This document shows, piece after piece, positions 53,985 through 62,229 of a stretch of 64,000 nt of DNA. Below the pieces are notes generated by a model. That model worked only from the letters and a program-made list of their open reading frames with translations, was not told where the DNA came from and did not search any database. Position numbers and translations under genes: made by a program. Every line of letters starts with the position of its first letter. Position 1 is the stretch's first letter. The DNA comes from Cognatitamlana sp035818475 (GTDB lineage Bacteria; Bacteroidota; Bacteroidia; Flavobacteriales; Flavobacteriaceae): assembly GCF_035818475.1 (NCBI RefSeq), contig NZ_JAYMGV010000002.1:248001-312000 (forward strand), given 5' to 3'.

Positions 53985-55121
53985 ATGAAAAAAGTACTAT
54001 TCATAGATAGAGACGGCACTTTGGTTTTAGAGCCACCGGTTGATTATCAATTAGATAGTTTAAAAAAACTGGAGTTTTACCCAAAGGTATTTCAGTATAT
54101 GGCCAAAATAGCCAATGAACTGGATTATGAATTGGTTATGGTAACCAATCAGGATGGACTGGGTACTGATAGTTTCCCGGAAAACACATTTTGGCCGGCA
54201 CAGCATAAGATTATTGAGGCCTTTGAAAAAGAAGGTGTTGTATTTTCGGCAATTCATATAGATAAAACATTTCCACATGAGAATGCCTCAACACGAAAGC
54301 CTAGGACGGGATTGTTGACTCAGTATTTTTCAGAGGAATATGATTTAGAGAACTCATTTGTATTGGGTGATAGAATCACCGATATGGAGCTGGCTAAAAA
54401 TTTAGGCGCTAAAGGTATTTTCTTATCAGAAAACCAGGAATTAGGAGCAGATGAAATTGAAACGTCTAAGCAGGAGATTTTAGACTGCATAGCTTTAACA
54501 AGTACTGATTGGGCGACAATTTATGAGTTTTTAAAACTTAAAGACCGTGTTGCGGAAATTACACGTAACACCAATGAAACTCAAATATATATCAAGCTAA
54601 ATTTAGATGGTTCCGGTAAAAATAACATTGATACAGGACTGTCATTTTTTGATCATATGTTAGATCAAATAGGACGTCATGGGGCTATGGATTTGACCAT
54701 AAAAGTTGAAGGAGATCTGGAGGTTGATGAGCACCACACCATAGAAGATACCATGATTGCTTTAGGAGAATTATTCAATAAGGCTTTAGGAAATAAGTTA
54801 GGTATAGAACGTTATGGATTCTGTTTACCTATGGATGATTGTCTGGCACAGGTTGCTGTAGATTTTGGAGGGCGTAATTGGTTAGAATGGGATGCGGAGT
54901 TTAAACGGGAGAAAATAGGAGATATGCCTACGGAAATGTTCTATCATTTGTTTAAATCATTTACTGACGGTGCAAAATGTAACTTGAATGTAAAGGCAGA
55001 AGGTGTCAATGAGCATCATAAAATTGAAGGGATATTTAAAGCCTTTGCAAAAGCTATGAAAATGGCGGTAAAGCGGGACGCTAACAAGATGTTTTTACCT
55101 TCAACAAAAGGAATGTTATAA
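53985..55121 (+). CDS. hisB: Bifunctional histidinol phosphatase and imidazoleglycerol-phosphate dehydratase
   Basis: The protein has 378 residues. The N-terminal HAD phosphatase (1-165) has FIDRDGTLVLEP and the metal-binding Cys/His-like region, and the C-terminal dehydratase domain (from about 185) has FFDHMLDQIGRHGAMDL, DEHHTIEDTMIALGE and the second HHKIEG. It performs steps 6 and 8 of the pathway. The fusion is as in enteric bacteria and is common in Bacteroidota. Confidence 0.95.
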   Translation: MKKVLFIDRDGTLVLEPPVDYQLDSLKKLEFYPKVFQYMAKIANELDYELVMVTNQDGLGTDSFPENTFWPAQHKIIEAFEKEGVVFSAIHIDKTFPHENASTRKPRTGLLTQYFSEEYDLENSFVLGDRITDMELAKNLGAKGIFLSENQELGADEIETSKQEILDCIALTSTDWATIYEFLKLKDRVAEITRNTNETQIYIKLNLDGSGKNNIDTGLSFFDHMLDQIGRHGAMDLTIKVEGDLEVDEHHTIEDTMIALGELFNKALGNKLGIERYGFCLPMDDCLAQVAVDFGGRNWLEWDAEFKREKIGDMPTEMFYHLFKSFTDGAKCNLNVKAEGVNEHHKIEGIFKAFAKAMKMAVKRDANKMFLPSTKGML

Positions 55122-55157
55122 AATAGTCTATGATATCATAGACTAAAAGCTTTTTTA

Positions 55158-55739
55158 ATGAAATTAGTTATAATAAATTACGGAGCAGGAAATATTAAAA
55201 GTATTCAATTTGCTTTTAAGCGTTTAGGACATGAAGCCATCTTATCCAATAATCCGGAAGAAATAAAATCAGCAGATAAAATTATATTTCCAGGCGTAGG
55301 AGAAGCCAGTAGTGCTATGAGTATGTTAAGAGAAAGTGGCTTAGATACATTAATACCAAAACTTAAACAACCGGTTTTAGGCATTTGTTTAGGTATGCAA
55401 CTATTGTGTAAATCTACTCAAGAAGGTAATACAAAAGGCCTGGGCATTTTTCAAACCGAGGTGAAGCGCTTTTCTAACGCTATGAAGGTGCCACAAATGG
55501 GGTGGAATGTGATTAAAGACTTAAAGTCTGATTTGTTTAAAGGTATCAGTGACAATGAGTATATGTACCTGGTACATAGTTATTACGCTGAGCACTGTAA
55601 TGAAACTATTGCCAAAACAGATTACGGCATAAACTATGCTTCAGCATTACAGCATGAAAATTTTTATGGGGTACAGTTTCACCCGGAAAAGAGTGGTCAG
55701 GAAGGTGCTAAAATATTAGAGAATTTTTTGAATTTATAA
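55158..55739 (+). CDS. hisH: Imidazole glycerol phosphate synthase, glutaminase subunit
   Basis: The protein has 193 residues. The class I glutamine amidotransferase triad is visible: Cys in GICLGMQLL, His in VQFHPEKSG and Glu two residues later. It supplies ammonia to HisF, encoded at 56627. Confidence 0.95.
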   Translation: MKLVIINYGAGNIKSIQFAFKRLGHEAILSNNPEEIKSADKIIFPGVGEASSAMSMLRESGLDTLIPKLKQPVLGICLGMQLLCKSTQEGNTKGLGIFQTEVKRFSNAMKVPQMGWNVIKDLKSDLFKGISDNEYMYLVHSYYAEHCNETIAKTDYGINYASALQHENFYGVQFHPEKSGQEGAKILENFLNL

Positions 55740-55765
55740 ATTAAAGTATTAGGTCTGATGAGGCT

Positions 55766-55794
55766 GGGGTATTAGTCATTTGGTTAATAGCCCC
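55766..55794 (+). repeat. Intra-operon hairpin between hisH and hisA
   Basis: GGGGTATTA (55766-55774) pairs with TAATA and CCCC (55785-55789, 55791-55794) with one bulged G. No T-run follows, so it is not a terminator. It could affect mRNA stability or be a repeat relic. Confidence 0.5.
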
Positions 55795-55814
55795 TAAAAC
55801 AAATAGCTAAAAAA

Positions 55815-56543
55815 ATGAGAATAATACCCGCAATAGATATTATAGAAGGTAAGTGTGTACGGCTTTCAAAAGGAGATTATAGTACAAAGAAAGTCTATAA
55901 TGAAAATCCTTTGGAAATGGCTAAACAGTATGAAGACCATGGTATTGAATATTTACATTTAGTGGATTTAGATGGAGCCAAAGCAAGTCATATTGTAAAT
56001 CACAAAGTATTAGAGACCATAGCAACAAAAACAAACCTAAAGATTGATTTTGGTGGTGGTTTAAAAACAGATGAGGATTTACGTATAGCGTTTGAGTCAG
56101 GAGCGGGCCAGATCACCGGAGGCAGTATTGCTGTTAAAAAACCTGATGTTTTTAAAAGCTGGCTGTCTAAATTTGGAGCCGATAAAATTATCTTAGGAGC
56201 TGATGCTAACAATGAAAAGATAGCCATTAGCGGTTGGATGGAAGAGTCTGATGAAGAACTGATTCCCTTTGTTCAAAATTATATGAAAGAAGGTGTGTCC
56301 TATGTGATTTGTACAGACATTGCCAAAGATGGTATGCTGGAAGGCCCATCTTTTGATTTATATGCAAAAATGTTGAATCAACTTCCAAATGTAAAGCTGA
56401 TAGCCAGTGGTGGGATATCAAAATTTGATGAGCTTCCTAAATTAGCAGAACTGGGTTGTGAAGGTACTATTATAGGCAAAGCTATTTATGAGCATAAAAT
56501 AAGTTTGAAACAACTAGAAACATATATAATTAATAATAACTAA
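55815..56543 (+). CDS. hisA: ProFAR isomerase HisA
   Basis: The protein has 242 residues, a beta/alpha barrel. The start IIPAIDIIEGKCVRLSKGDY carries the catalytic Asp, CTDIAKDGMLEGPS the second one. It isomerises the phosphoribosyl-formimino intermediate for HisF. Confidence 0.95.
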   Translation: MRIIPAIDIIEGKCVRLSKGDYSTKKVYNENPLEMAKQYEDHGIEYLHLVDLDGAKASHIVNHKVLETIATKTNLKIDFGGGLKTDEDLRIAFESGAGQITGGSIAVKKPDVFKSWLSKFGADKIILGADANNEKIAISGWMEESDEELIPFVQNYMKEGVSYVICTDIAKDGMLEGPSFDLYAKMLNQLPNVKLIASGGISKFDELPKLAELGCEGTIIGKAIYEHKISLKQLETYIINNN

Positions 56544-56626
56544 CATTATTACAAGATGTGAAGCAACGAAGTAAGCTTTTAAATGACACAGATTGCTTCA
56601 TTACATTCGCCATGACAAATTAGATT
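56544..56626 (+). repeat. Inverted repeat remnant between hisA and hisF
   Basis: TGAAGCAA (56559-56566) and TTGCTTCA (56593-56600) are inverted 8-bp arms. The end, CATTCGCCATGACA, resembles a small repeat common near Bacteroidota genes. A related relic is at 60130-60212. Confidence 0.45.
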
Positions 56627-57382
56627 ATGCTAACAAAAAGAATCATACCTTGCCTGGATATTAAGAACGGACGTACCGTAAAGGGCGTAAACTTTGTAGA
56701 CTTACGCGATGCAGGAGATCCTGTTGAATTGGCCAAGCAATATGCGGATTATGGTGCCGATGAATTGGTGTTTTTAGACATATCGGCTACTTTGGAGGGG
56801 AGAGCTACCGTTTTAGATATGGTATTACATGTGGCTGAGCAGGTAAATATTCCATTTACCGTTGGAGGAGGTATTTCAAGTGTGGAGCATGTAGATGCCT
56901 TGTTGCAGTGTGGCGCAGATAAAGTATCCATTAATTCTTCGGCAGTTAAAAGGCCAGAACTGATCAATGAATTGGCCAATAAATTTGGAAGCCAATGTGT
57001 TGTGGTGGCTATAGATGCCAAACAGATTGACGGGCAGTGGAAAGTACATTTGGCAGGAGGGAGTATACCAACAGAAATAGATCTGTTTGAATGGGCTAAA
57101 GAAGTAGAAGAAAGAGGTGCCGGAGAGATTTTATTTACGTCTATGGACCATGACGGCACTAAAAATGGCTTTGCTAATAAGGCTTTGGCAAAATTATCGT
57201 CCATATTGAATATCCCAATAATAGCCTCTGGAGGAGCCGGTAACGTCCAGCATTTTATAGATACCTTTAAAGAAGGAAAATCAGATGCCGCATTAGCAGC
57301 AAGTGTTTTTCATTTTGGAGAGATCCCCATTCCAGAATTAAAAAAAGAATTAAAAACAAATCATATAGAAGTGCGTTTGTAA
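56627..57382 (+). CDS. hisF: Imidazole glycerol phosphate synthase, cyclase subunit
   Basis: The protein has 251 residues. It has IIPCLDIKNGRTVKGVNF with the catalytic Asp, the phosphate-binding FTVGGGI and IIASGGAGN. It closes the imidazole ring with ammonia from HisH, releasing AICAR. Confidence 0.96.
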   Translation: MLTKRIIPCLDIKNGRTVKGVNFVDLRDAGDPVELAKQYADYGADELVFLDISATLEGRATVLDMVLHVAEQVNIPFTVGGGISSVEHVDALLQCGADKVSINSSAVKRPELINELANKFGSQCVVVAIDAKQIDGQWKVHLAGGSIPTEIDLFEWAKEVEERGAGEILFTSMDHDGTKNGFANKALAKLSSILNIPIIASGGAGNVQHFIDTFKEGKSDAALAASVFHFGEIPIPELKKELKTNHIEVRL

Positions 57383-57385
57383 AAC

Positions 57386-57418
57386 ATGCGTCATGCTGAA
57401 TGCATTACAGCACCGCAT
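57386..57418. repeat. Two-part hairpin repeat between hisF and hisIE
   Basis: ATGCG (57386-57390) pairs with CGCAT (57414-57418), and inside it TGCTG (57394-57398) with CAGCA (57408-57412). The core CGTCATGCTGAA resembles the TCATGCTGAACTTGTTTCAGCA repeat type, as at 51502-51541. It overlaps the first codons of a longer hisIE frame, so the ATG at 57432 is preferred. Confidence 0.55.
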
Positions 57419-57431
57419 TAAAATAGAAGTT

Positions 57432-58025
57432 ATGACTATAAAATACGATTCAAACGGATTAGTTCCGGCTATCATTCAAGATGCTACCACAAAAAATGTT
57501 TTGATGTTAGGGTATATGAATGAAGAAGCTTATCAAAAAACCACAGAGACAAAAAAAGTAACATTTTTTAGCAGAAGCAAACAGCGTTTATGGACTAAAG
57601 GCGAGGAAAGCGGTAATTTTTTAAACCTTGTTAATATTAAAAATGATTGTGATAATGATTCTCTTTTAATACAGGTCAATCCAGTTGGCCCAACCTGTCA
57701 CACCGGAACGGACACGTGTTGGAAAGAAGAAAACAAAGCTTCTTATGGGTTCTTTTCAACGTTAGAAGATGTCATTCAAGAACGTGTGGCTAATAAAGAC
57801 ACTAAGAAATCGTATGTAGCCAGTTTGTTTTCTAAAGGCATCAATAAAGTAGCTCAAAAAGTAGGAGAGGAGGCTGTAGAGACTGTTATTGAAGCTATGG
57901 ACAATAACGATGAACTCTTCTTATATGAATCTGCAGATTTATTATTTCACTATTTAATGCTGTTGCAAGCCAAAGGGTTCACTTTGAAGGATATTGAAAA
58001 AGAATTAAAAGACAGACATAAATAA
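57432..58025 (+). CDS. hisIE: Bifunctional PR-AMP cyclohydrolase and PR-ATP pyrophosphatase
   Basis: The protein has 197 residues from the ATG at 57432. An in-frame ATG at 57393 lies in the hairpin repeat and adds 13 residues with no family match. The HisI part (1-100) has VLMLGYMNEEAYQKT, FFSRSKQRLWTKGEESGN and the zinc cysteines in CHTGTDTCW. The HisE part has KVGEEAVETVIEA. These are steps 2 and 3 of the pathway. It is the last gene of the operon before a strong bidirectional terminator. Confidence 0.95.
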   Translation: MTIKYDSNGLVPAIIQDATTKNVLMLGYMNEEAYQKTTETKKVTFFSRSKQRLWTKGEESGNFLNLVNIKNDCDNDSLLIQVNPVGPTCHTGTDTCWKEENKASYGFFSTLEDVIQERVANKDTKKSYVASLFSKGINKVAQKVGEEAVETVIEAMDNNDELFLYESADLLFHYLMLLQAKGFTLKDIEKELKDRHK

Positions 58026-58056
58026 AAGGCATTAAGAATAAAACCTAATGCCTTTT
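58024..58056. terminator. Bidirectional terminator after the his operon
   Basis: AAAAGGCATTA (58024-58034) and TAATGCCTTTT (58046-58056) form a perfect 11-bp stem around AGAATAAAACC. It lies between the convergent ends of hisIE and the gene at 58082 and has A/T tails on both sides. Confidence 0.8.
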
Positions 58057-58081
58057 GATATATATAATTGGTGGTTGTATA

Positions 58082-58501
58082 TTATTTAAGCCATCCTTTT
58101 GAGGCTGATAACCTTGAAAACCAAACAAAAACAAATGCAAAAACAATAATTAGTATGGTCATGGTCATGTCAGACTGATATCCATTTATAAGCACATAGG
58201 CCGTCTGTGCAATAACTGCAATTAATGATAATATCCATAATGTAGTTGCCCATTTTTTTCTAAGCAATAGTCCAATAGAAGCCAAAGCTCCTGCAAAAAC
58301 AGCAATAGCAAATGCAGCGGTTACCCATGCCGGAAAATTAGCCGCAATTTCTTGTTGTTCAGCAGTGTACATTTCCTGATACCCTTCTGTATTAAAAGCT
58401 TGCTGTAAATAAGCATTGACTCCCATGCCATTCCAAATAAGCGCTATTGCACTCGCAATCCAAAACCAAACCGGTGGCTTGTTTATTGATGATTCTGTCA
58501 T
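58082..58501 (-). CDS. Four-helix membrane protein of unknown function
   Basis: The protein has 139 residues. Four hydrophobic segments are visible: WFWIASAIALIWNGMGV, TAAFAIAVFAGALASIGLLL, TLWILSLIAVIAQTAYVLI and MTILIIVFAFVFVWF. A short acidic loop (YQEMYTAEQQ) lies between the first two. I recognise similar conserved small proteins of Flavobacteriaceae, but no function. It is a lone gene facing the his operon end. Confidence 0.7.
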   Translation of the reverse strand: MTESSINKPPVWFWIASAIALIWNGMGVNAYLQQAFNTEGYQEMYTAEQQEIAANFPAWVTAAFAIAVFAGALASIGLLLRKKWATTLWILSLIAVIAQTAYVLINGYQSDMTMTILIIVFAFVFVWFSRLSASKGWLK

Positions 58502-58598
58502 AATCTATAGTTTTTAGTTAGTAATTCTGACATACAATTTATAAAATTTTTGTTACAATATATAAATAGACTAATTTCCACCCTGATAATAGTACATA

Positions 58599-59375
58599 AT
58601 GAAAAAATATTTCTACGTTTTAGATATCCAGTATTTAGGATATCGTTTTCACGGTTGGCAAAAGCAACCTGATGTCAAAACTTTACATTTAATGGTTGAC
58701 AGAACATTGAATTATATTCTGGAAGGCAAACCTTTTAAAAGTTTAAGTTCAGGTAGAACAGATGCCATGGTATCTGCAGAACATGCTGCATTTGAATTAT
58801 TTTTACAGGAGCCTATACAAGATGAAACTGTGTTTTTAGAACTATTCAATTACAATTTACCACAGGACATACGGGCATTGAGTATTAGAGCTGTTGATGC
58901 AAAATTTAATATTATTAATCATTCTAAAATAAAAGAATACCTCTATCTATTCACTTTTGGTGAAAAATGCCATCCGTTTTGCGCGCCTATTATGACTACT
59001 ATACTTGACGAACTGGATATAGAACTTATGAAACAGGGGGCTAAATTATTTGAAGGCGAGCATTATGTGCGCTCCTATTGTTATAAACCAACAGACAATG
59101 GAATTTATACAAGAACCATTTTAACCTGTGAATTAATTGAAAACACTATATACACAGCGAGTTATTTCCCCAAAAAGAGCTATTTATTGAGAGTTAGGGG
59201 GAAAGGCTTTATGAGAAACCAAATTAGACTGATGATGGGGACACTTATTGATTTTGGAAAAGGAAAATTAAGCCTGGACCATATTAAAGAAAGCTTAAAA
59301 GATGGCAGTACTATTAAAATGGATTATATAGCACCGGCTTCAGGATTAATTCTAAATAAAATAGAATTTGAATAA
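58599..59375 (+). CDS. TruA-like tRNA pseudouridine synthase
   Basis: The protein has 258 residues. The start DIQYLGYRFHGWQKQP and the catalytic loop GRTDA (Asp55) are TruA-like, but the flanking motif reads AMVSA where TruA has AGVHA. The C-terminal half has FMRNQIRLMMGTLIDFGKGKL, also TruA-like. It may be a paralogue with altered specificity, or the sole TruA of the strain. Confidence 0.8.
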   Translation: MKKYFYVLDIQYLGYRFHGWQKQPDVKTLHLMVDRTLNYILEGKPFKSLSSGRTDAMVSAEHAAFELFLQEPIQDETVFLELFNYNLPQDIRALSIRAVDAKFNIINHSKIKEYLYLFTFGEKCHPFCAPIMTTILDELDIELMKQGAKLFEGEHYVRSYCYKPTDNGIYTRTILTCELIENTIYTASYFPKKSYLLRVRGKGFMRNQIRLMMGTLIDFGKGKLSLDHIKESLKDGSTIKMDYIAPASGLILNKIEFE

Positions 59376-59445
59376 TCATCTATCTTTTGTAATTTACATC
59401 TTAAAATAAAGACATAGTTTTAATAGTCTATCAATCAAATATATT

Positions 59446-60129
59446 ATGAGCAATACCGTATCAAAAGACATTTTTTCATTTTTTAAAAAACTGGAGAAGA
59501 ATAACAACCGCGACTGGTTTAATGAGCATAAACCCGAATTTAAGGCTATTGAAAAAGATGTAAAGGCGTTTTATAATACTATTTTAGAAAACCTGAACAC
59601 ACATGACGAGATAGATAAATTAAAGATTTTTAGAATTTATCGTGACGTGAGGTTTTCTAAGAACAAACTACCATATAAAACACATTTTGGAGGATCTTTC
59701 CATAGAACAAAGCCAAAACTTAGAGGCGGATACTACCTTCATATCCAACCAAATAATGAGAGTTTTATAGCTACAGGGTTTTGGGAACCGGCACCGGCTG
59801 ATCTTTTACGAATAAGAAAAGAATTTGAAATGGATGATAGCGAGATCAGAGCCATATTAGCTGATGAAGCTTTTAACCGTATTTGGGGAGATAGCTTTAT
59901 AGGTGATGAAGTAAAAACAGCGCCAAAAGGGTTTAGCAAAGAACATAAAGCCATAGACTTAATTAAAAAGAAACAGTATATTTTTACAAAAAAATATACG
60001 GATAAAGAAGTGCTGGATACCAACTTTATAAACGATATAAATCAAGCGTTTAAGGCCATACGACCTTATTTTGATTATATGAGTGATGTATTAACAACCG
60101 ATTTGAACGGAGTTTCTTTGATTGATTAA
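59446..60129 (+). CDS. DUF2461 (TIGR02453) family protein
   Basis: The protein has 227 residues. It has FFKKLEKNNNRDWFNEHKPEF at the start, RIYRDVRFSKNKLPYKTHFGGSFHR, and GGYYLHIQPNNESFIATGFWEP, the conserved DUF2461 motifs. The family is widespread; its biochemical role is unknown. The gene is 70 nt after the TruA-like gene on the same strand. Confidence 0.87.
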   Translation: MSNTVSKDIFSFFKKLEKNNNRDWFNEHKPEFKAIEKDVKAFYNTILENLNTHDEIDKLKIFRIYRDVRFSKNKLPYKTHFGGSFHRTKPKLRGGYYLHIQPNNESFIATGFWEPAPADLLRIRKEFEMDDSEIRAILADEAFNRIWGDSFIGDEVKTAPKGFSKEHKAIDLIKKKQYIFTKKYTDKEVLDTNFINDINQAFKAIRPYFDYMSDVLTTDLNGVSLID

Positions 60130-60212
60130 GAAACGTTTACAAAAGGTTCTTCGCTATGCTCTGAATGACATTCACACCCAAAAAACAGAGGCGTAAATTA
60201 ATCTTGTAACTA
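60130..60212. repeat. Possible repeat relic between convergent genes
   Basis: TTCTTCGCTATGCTCTGAATGACA near 60149 resembles the tail of the repeat relic at 56544-56626, which ends in ATTCGCCATGACA. It is degenerate, and no copies of an intact unit are in the window. Confidence 0.3.
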
Positions 60213-60629
60213 TTAAACAGCCGTTAATAGTTCCGGTCTTTCAAATAATTGAACATTACTAAGTAAACGTTCTTTTACAATAGACATCATACGTTTGTTT
60301 AGCGCTGATGAGTTTTTTACATAAGTTTTATATTCTTCAATAGTAAATAGGCCTATAACCATACCTTTTAAAGAATTTCTAAACTTCATATCCTTATGTA
60401 TGGCATTTTCAATGTAGTCCATGCGCTTTTCCAGTGATAAGTCGTAAAATACAGATTTGTGTTTGGCTATATAGTTTTTAAAAACTTCGATTAACAAATC
60501 GTTTTGTAATTGTATAATAGGCCTCAAAACTAAGTTTTGAAACCTTTCATCACTACTCATATGATCGTTAATTGTTGTTGAAGAAACTTCCGGACGGATA
60601 CGTTTTAGGTTAATTTGTCTTTTGTTCAT
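60213..60629 (-). CDS. Conserved hypothetical protein
   Basis: The protein has 138 residues, mostly helical, with no signal or membrane segment. Motifs include KRIRPEVSSTTINDHMS, ERFQNLVLRPIIQLQNDLLI and KRMDYIENAIHKDMKFRN. I recall similar proteins in Bacteroidota, sometimes labelled glyoxalase without visible support in the sequence. It is a lone gene; a strong hairpin at 60712-60747 separates it from the SDR gene. Confidence 0.7.
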   Translation of the reverse strand: MNKRQINLKRIRPEVSSTTINDHMSSDERFQNLVLRPIIQLQNDLLIEVFKNYIAKHKSVFYDLSLEKRMDYIENAIHKDMKFRNSLKGMVIGLFTIEEYKTYVKNSSALNKRMMSIVKERLLSNVQLFERPELLTAV

Positions 60630-60711
60630 GACTTAAGGTTTGACTAAAAGTATAGATTATTAAAACTTAATTTTTGTCATGAAGCTTATAGTTGTTAACT
60701 GGTTTATTAAC

Positions 60712-60747
60712 AAAAAGGCCGAAAAATGATGTTTTTTCAGCCTTTTT
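60712..60747 (-). terminator. Terminator after the SDR gene
   Basis: AAAAAGGC (60712-60719) pairs with GCCTTTTT (60740-60747), extended inside by GAAAAA with TTTTTC across one mismatch. On the minus strand the stem is followed by a T-run, ending the SDR transcript. Confidence 0.75.
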
Positions 60748-60758
60748 AACATTCAAAT

Positions 60759-61508
60759 TTAGATTTGACTTAAACCACCATCAACTTCCAATTCAATACC
60801 ATTAATGTATGAAGCATCTTCAGACGCTAAAAATAATGCGGTATTTGCTACTTCTTCAGAAGTTCCAAATCGGCCTAAAGGGACAGCTGAAGCAAAACCT
60901 TTGCCCATTTCTTCTACGACGTCATTTGGTAAATCCATTTTACCATAAATAGGAGTGGCAATTGGTCCGGGAGCAATAGAGTTCACTCTTATACCTCTGG
61001 ATTTCACTTCATTTGTTAATACCCTGGCATAAGCCCTTAAAGCGCCTTTGCTAGCAGAATAAATGCTTAAACCTTCAAAACCTTTTTGGTGAACAATAGA
61101 ATTAGTAAATAATATGCTACCGCCATCGTTTATCTTGGATAAAGCGGCTTTTATAGCTAAAATAGGCCCTTTAACATTGGTATTAATAGTTTCTTCAAAA
61201 TGTTCTACCGAGATATCAGTAGTAGGTAAGGGTTTTGCTATTCCGGCATTTAGAAATAAGATGTCAATATTCCCGTAAGTACTCACGGCTTTTTCAATTA
61301 AATTACTGTTATCCTCAGGTTTTGAGACATCAGCTAAAACGGTTATATAGTCACCATTCAATTCGTTTGAAATTGAATCTAAGGCTTCCTGACGTCTTCC
61401 CGAAAGCACCACTTTAGCCCCTTCTTTTAAAAATAACTTTGCTGTTGCCAAGCCAATTCCACTATTTGCTCCTGTAATTACTGCGACTTTGTTTTCTAGT
61501 TTTTTCAT
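60759..61508 (-). CDS. SDR-family oxidoreductase
   Basis: The protein has 249 residues, a classical SDR: ITGANSGIGLATAKLFL, LNAGIAKPLP, ILFTNSIVHQKGFEGLSIYSASKGAL with Ser, Tyr and Lys, and YINGIELEVDGGLSQI at the end. The substrate is unknown. A 20-bp palindrome (61524-61543) lies just before its start. The TetR regulator gene lies upstream on the same strand with a similar palindrome before it, so the SDR is probably under TetR control and may detoxify the signal compound. Confidence 0.88.
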   Translation of the reverse strand: MKKLENKVAVITGANSGIGLATAKLFLKEGAKVVLSGRRQEALDSISNELNGDYITVLADVSKPEDNSNLIEKAVSTYGNIDILFLNAGIAKPLPTTDISVEHFEETINTNVKGPILAIKAALSKINDGGSILFTNSIVHQKGFEGLSIYSASKGALRAYARVLTNEVKSRGIRVNSIAPGPIATPIYGKMDLPNDVVEEMGKGFASAVPLGRFGTSEEVANTALFLASEDASYINGIELEVDGGLSQI

Positions 61509-61523
61509 GATTAAAATATTTTA

Positions 61524-61543
61524 TTTGAAACAATCGTTTCAAA
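61524..61543. promoter_or_regulatory. TetR operator candidate before the SDR gene
   Basis: TTTGAAACAATCGTTTCAAA is a 20-bp palindrome with mismatches only at the centre, 15 nt before the SDR start. Its core shares 10 of 14 bases with the palindrome at 62149-62164 before the TetR gene. Confidence 0.65.
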
Positions 61544-61559
61544 ATGAATTAAAAAAAAT

Positions 61560-62141
61560 TTATGTTAATGTTTGGATAATTGTTTTTATAATACTCTGTA
61601 ATTGGGCTTTATCTGAAATCAATATTCCTGTCATTCTAAAACCTTGTATGCTAGAGTATAGGTACAAAGCATATTCTTTATAAGTCTTAATGTTATTGAT
61701 TAAATTTTCTTTTTGCCCCTTTTTGACCAAGTCTTCCAATAAGTATACCGTTTGATCCTGATTTTTATTTAAAAAATTAGTGATAGCCTTGTCATGATTC
61801 GCCATTTCAGACTTACAGTTAACAAGCATACAACCTCTTTTGTCCTTATCAATAGCAATCTCATTGAGATATAAATCAAATATGAAATGTATAGCTTCCA
61901 AAGGATTATTAGCTTTTAATAATGTATTGGAAATTTTTACCTGATATCTGTTTTGATAGGCCGCCATACATTCTAAAAATAAATTATGCTTACTTTCAAA
62001 AGAATTATATATACTGGACCGGTTTAATCCGGTTGCATCAACCAAATCCTGCATAGATGTGGCATTGTACCCTTTGTCATGAAATACATTAGTGGCTTGT
62101 TGAATGACTAATGACTTATCAAATGTTTCTACTTTTGGCAT
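61560..62141 (-). CDS. TetR-family transcriptional regulator
   Basis: The protein has 193 residues from the ATG at 62141; a TTG at 62165 adds eight and lies beside the operator-like palindrome, so it is disfavoured. The N-terminal helix-turn-helix reads VFHDKGYNATSMQDLVDATGLNRSSIYNSF, typical of TetR/AcrR. The C-terminal ligand domain is helical and unassigned. The matching palindromes before this gene and the SDR gene suggest autoregulation and control of the SDR gene. Confidence 0.92.
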   Translation of the reverse strand: MPKVETFDKSLVIQQATNVFHDKGYNATSMQDLVDATGLNRSSIYNSFESKHNLFLECMAAYQNRYQVKISNTLLKANNPLEAIHFIFDLYLNEIAIDKDKRGCMLVNCKSEMANHDKAITNFLNKNQDQTVYLLEDLVKKGQKENLINNIKTYKEYALYLYSSIQGFRMTGILISDKAQLQSIIKTIIQTLT

Positions 62142-62148
62142 TTCTATA

Positions 62149-62164
62149 TGGAATGATCGTTCCA
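62149..62164. promoter_or_regulatory. TetR operator candidate before the regulator gene
   Basis: TGGAATGATCGTTCCA is a palindrome with mismatches near the centre, 7 nt before the TetR ATG and between it and the divergent DUF72 gene. Confidence 0.6.
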
Positions 62165-62205
62165 AAATTAATAATTTAATTAAAAGAACAATGTTAAAAT
62201 TTAGT

Positions 62206-62213
62206 TATTTTTG
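62206..62213 (+). promoter_or_regulatory. -7 box of the DUF72 gene
   Basis: TATTTTTG matches TAnnTTTG, 16 nt before the ATG at 62230, which supports this start over longer in-frame ones at 62104 or 62191. Confidence 0.45.
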
Positions 62214-62229
62214 GAAAAAAGAAAATTTC

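Noticed and set aside
57393..57431. Longer hisIE start at 57393
   Set aside because: The extension falls in a hairpin repeat and does not resemble HisI N-termini; the ATG at 57432 fits the family.
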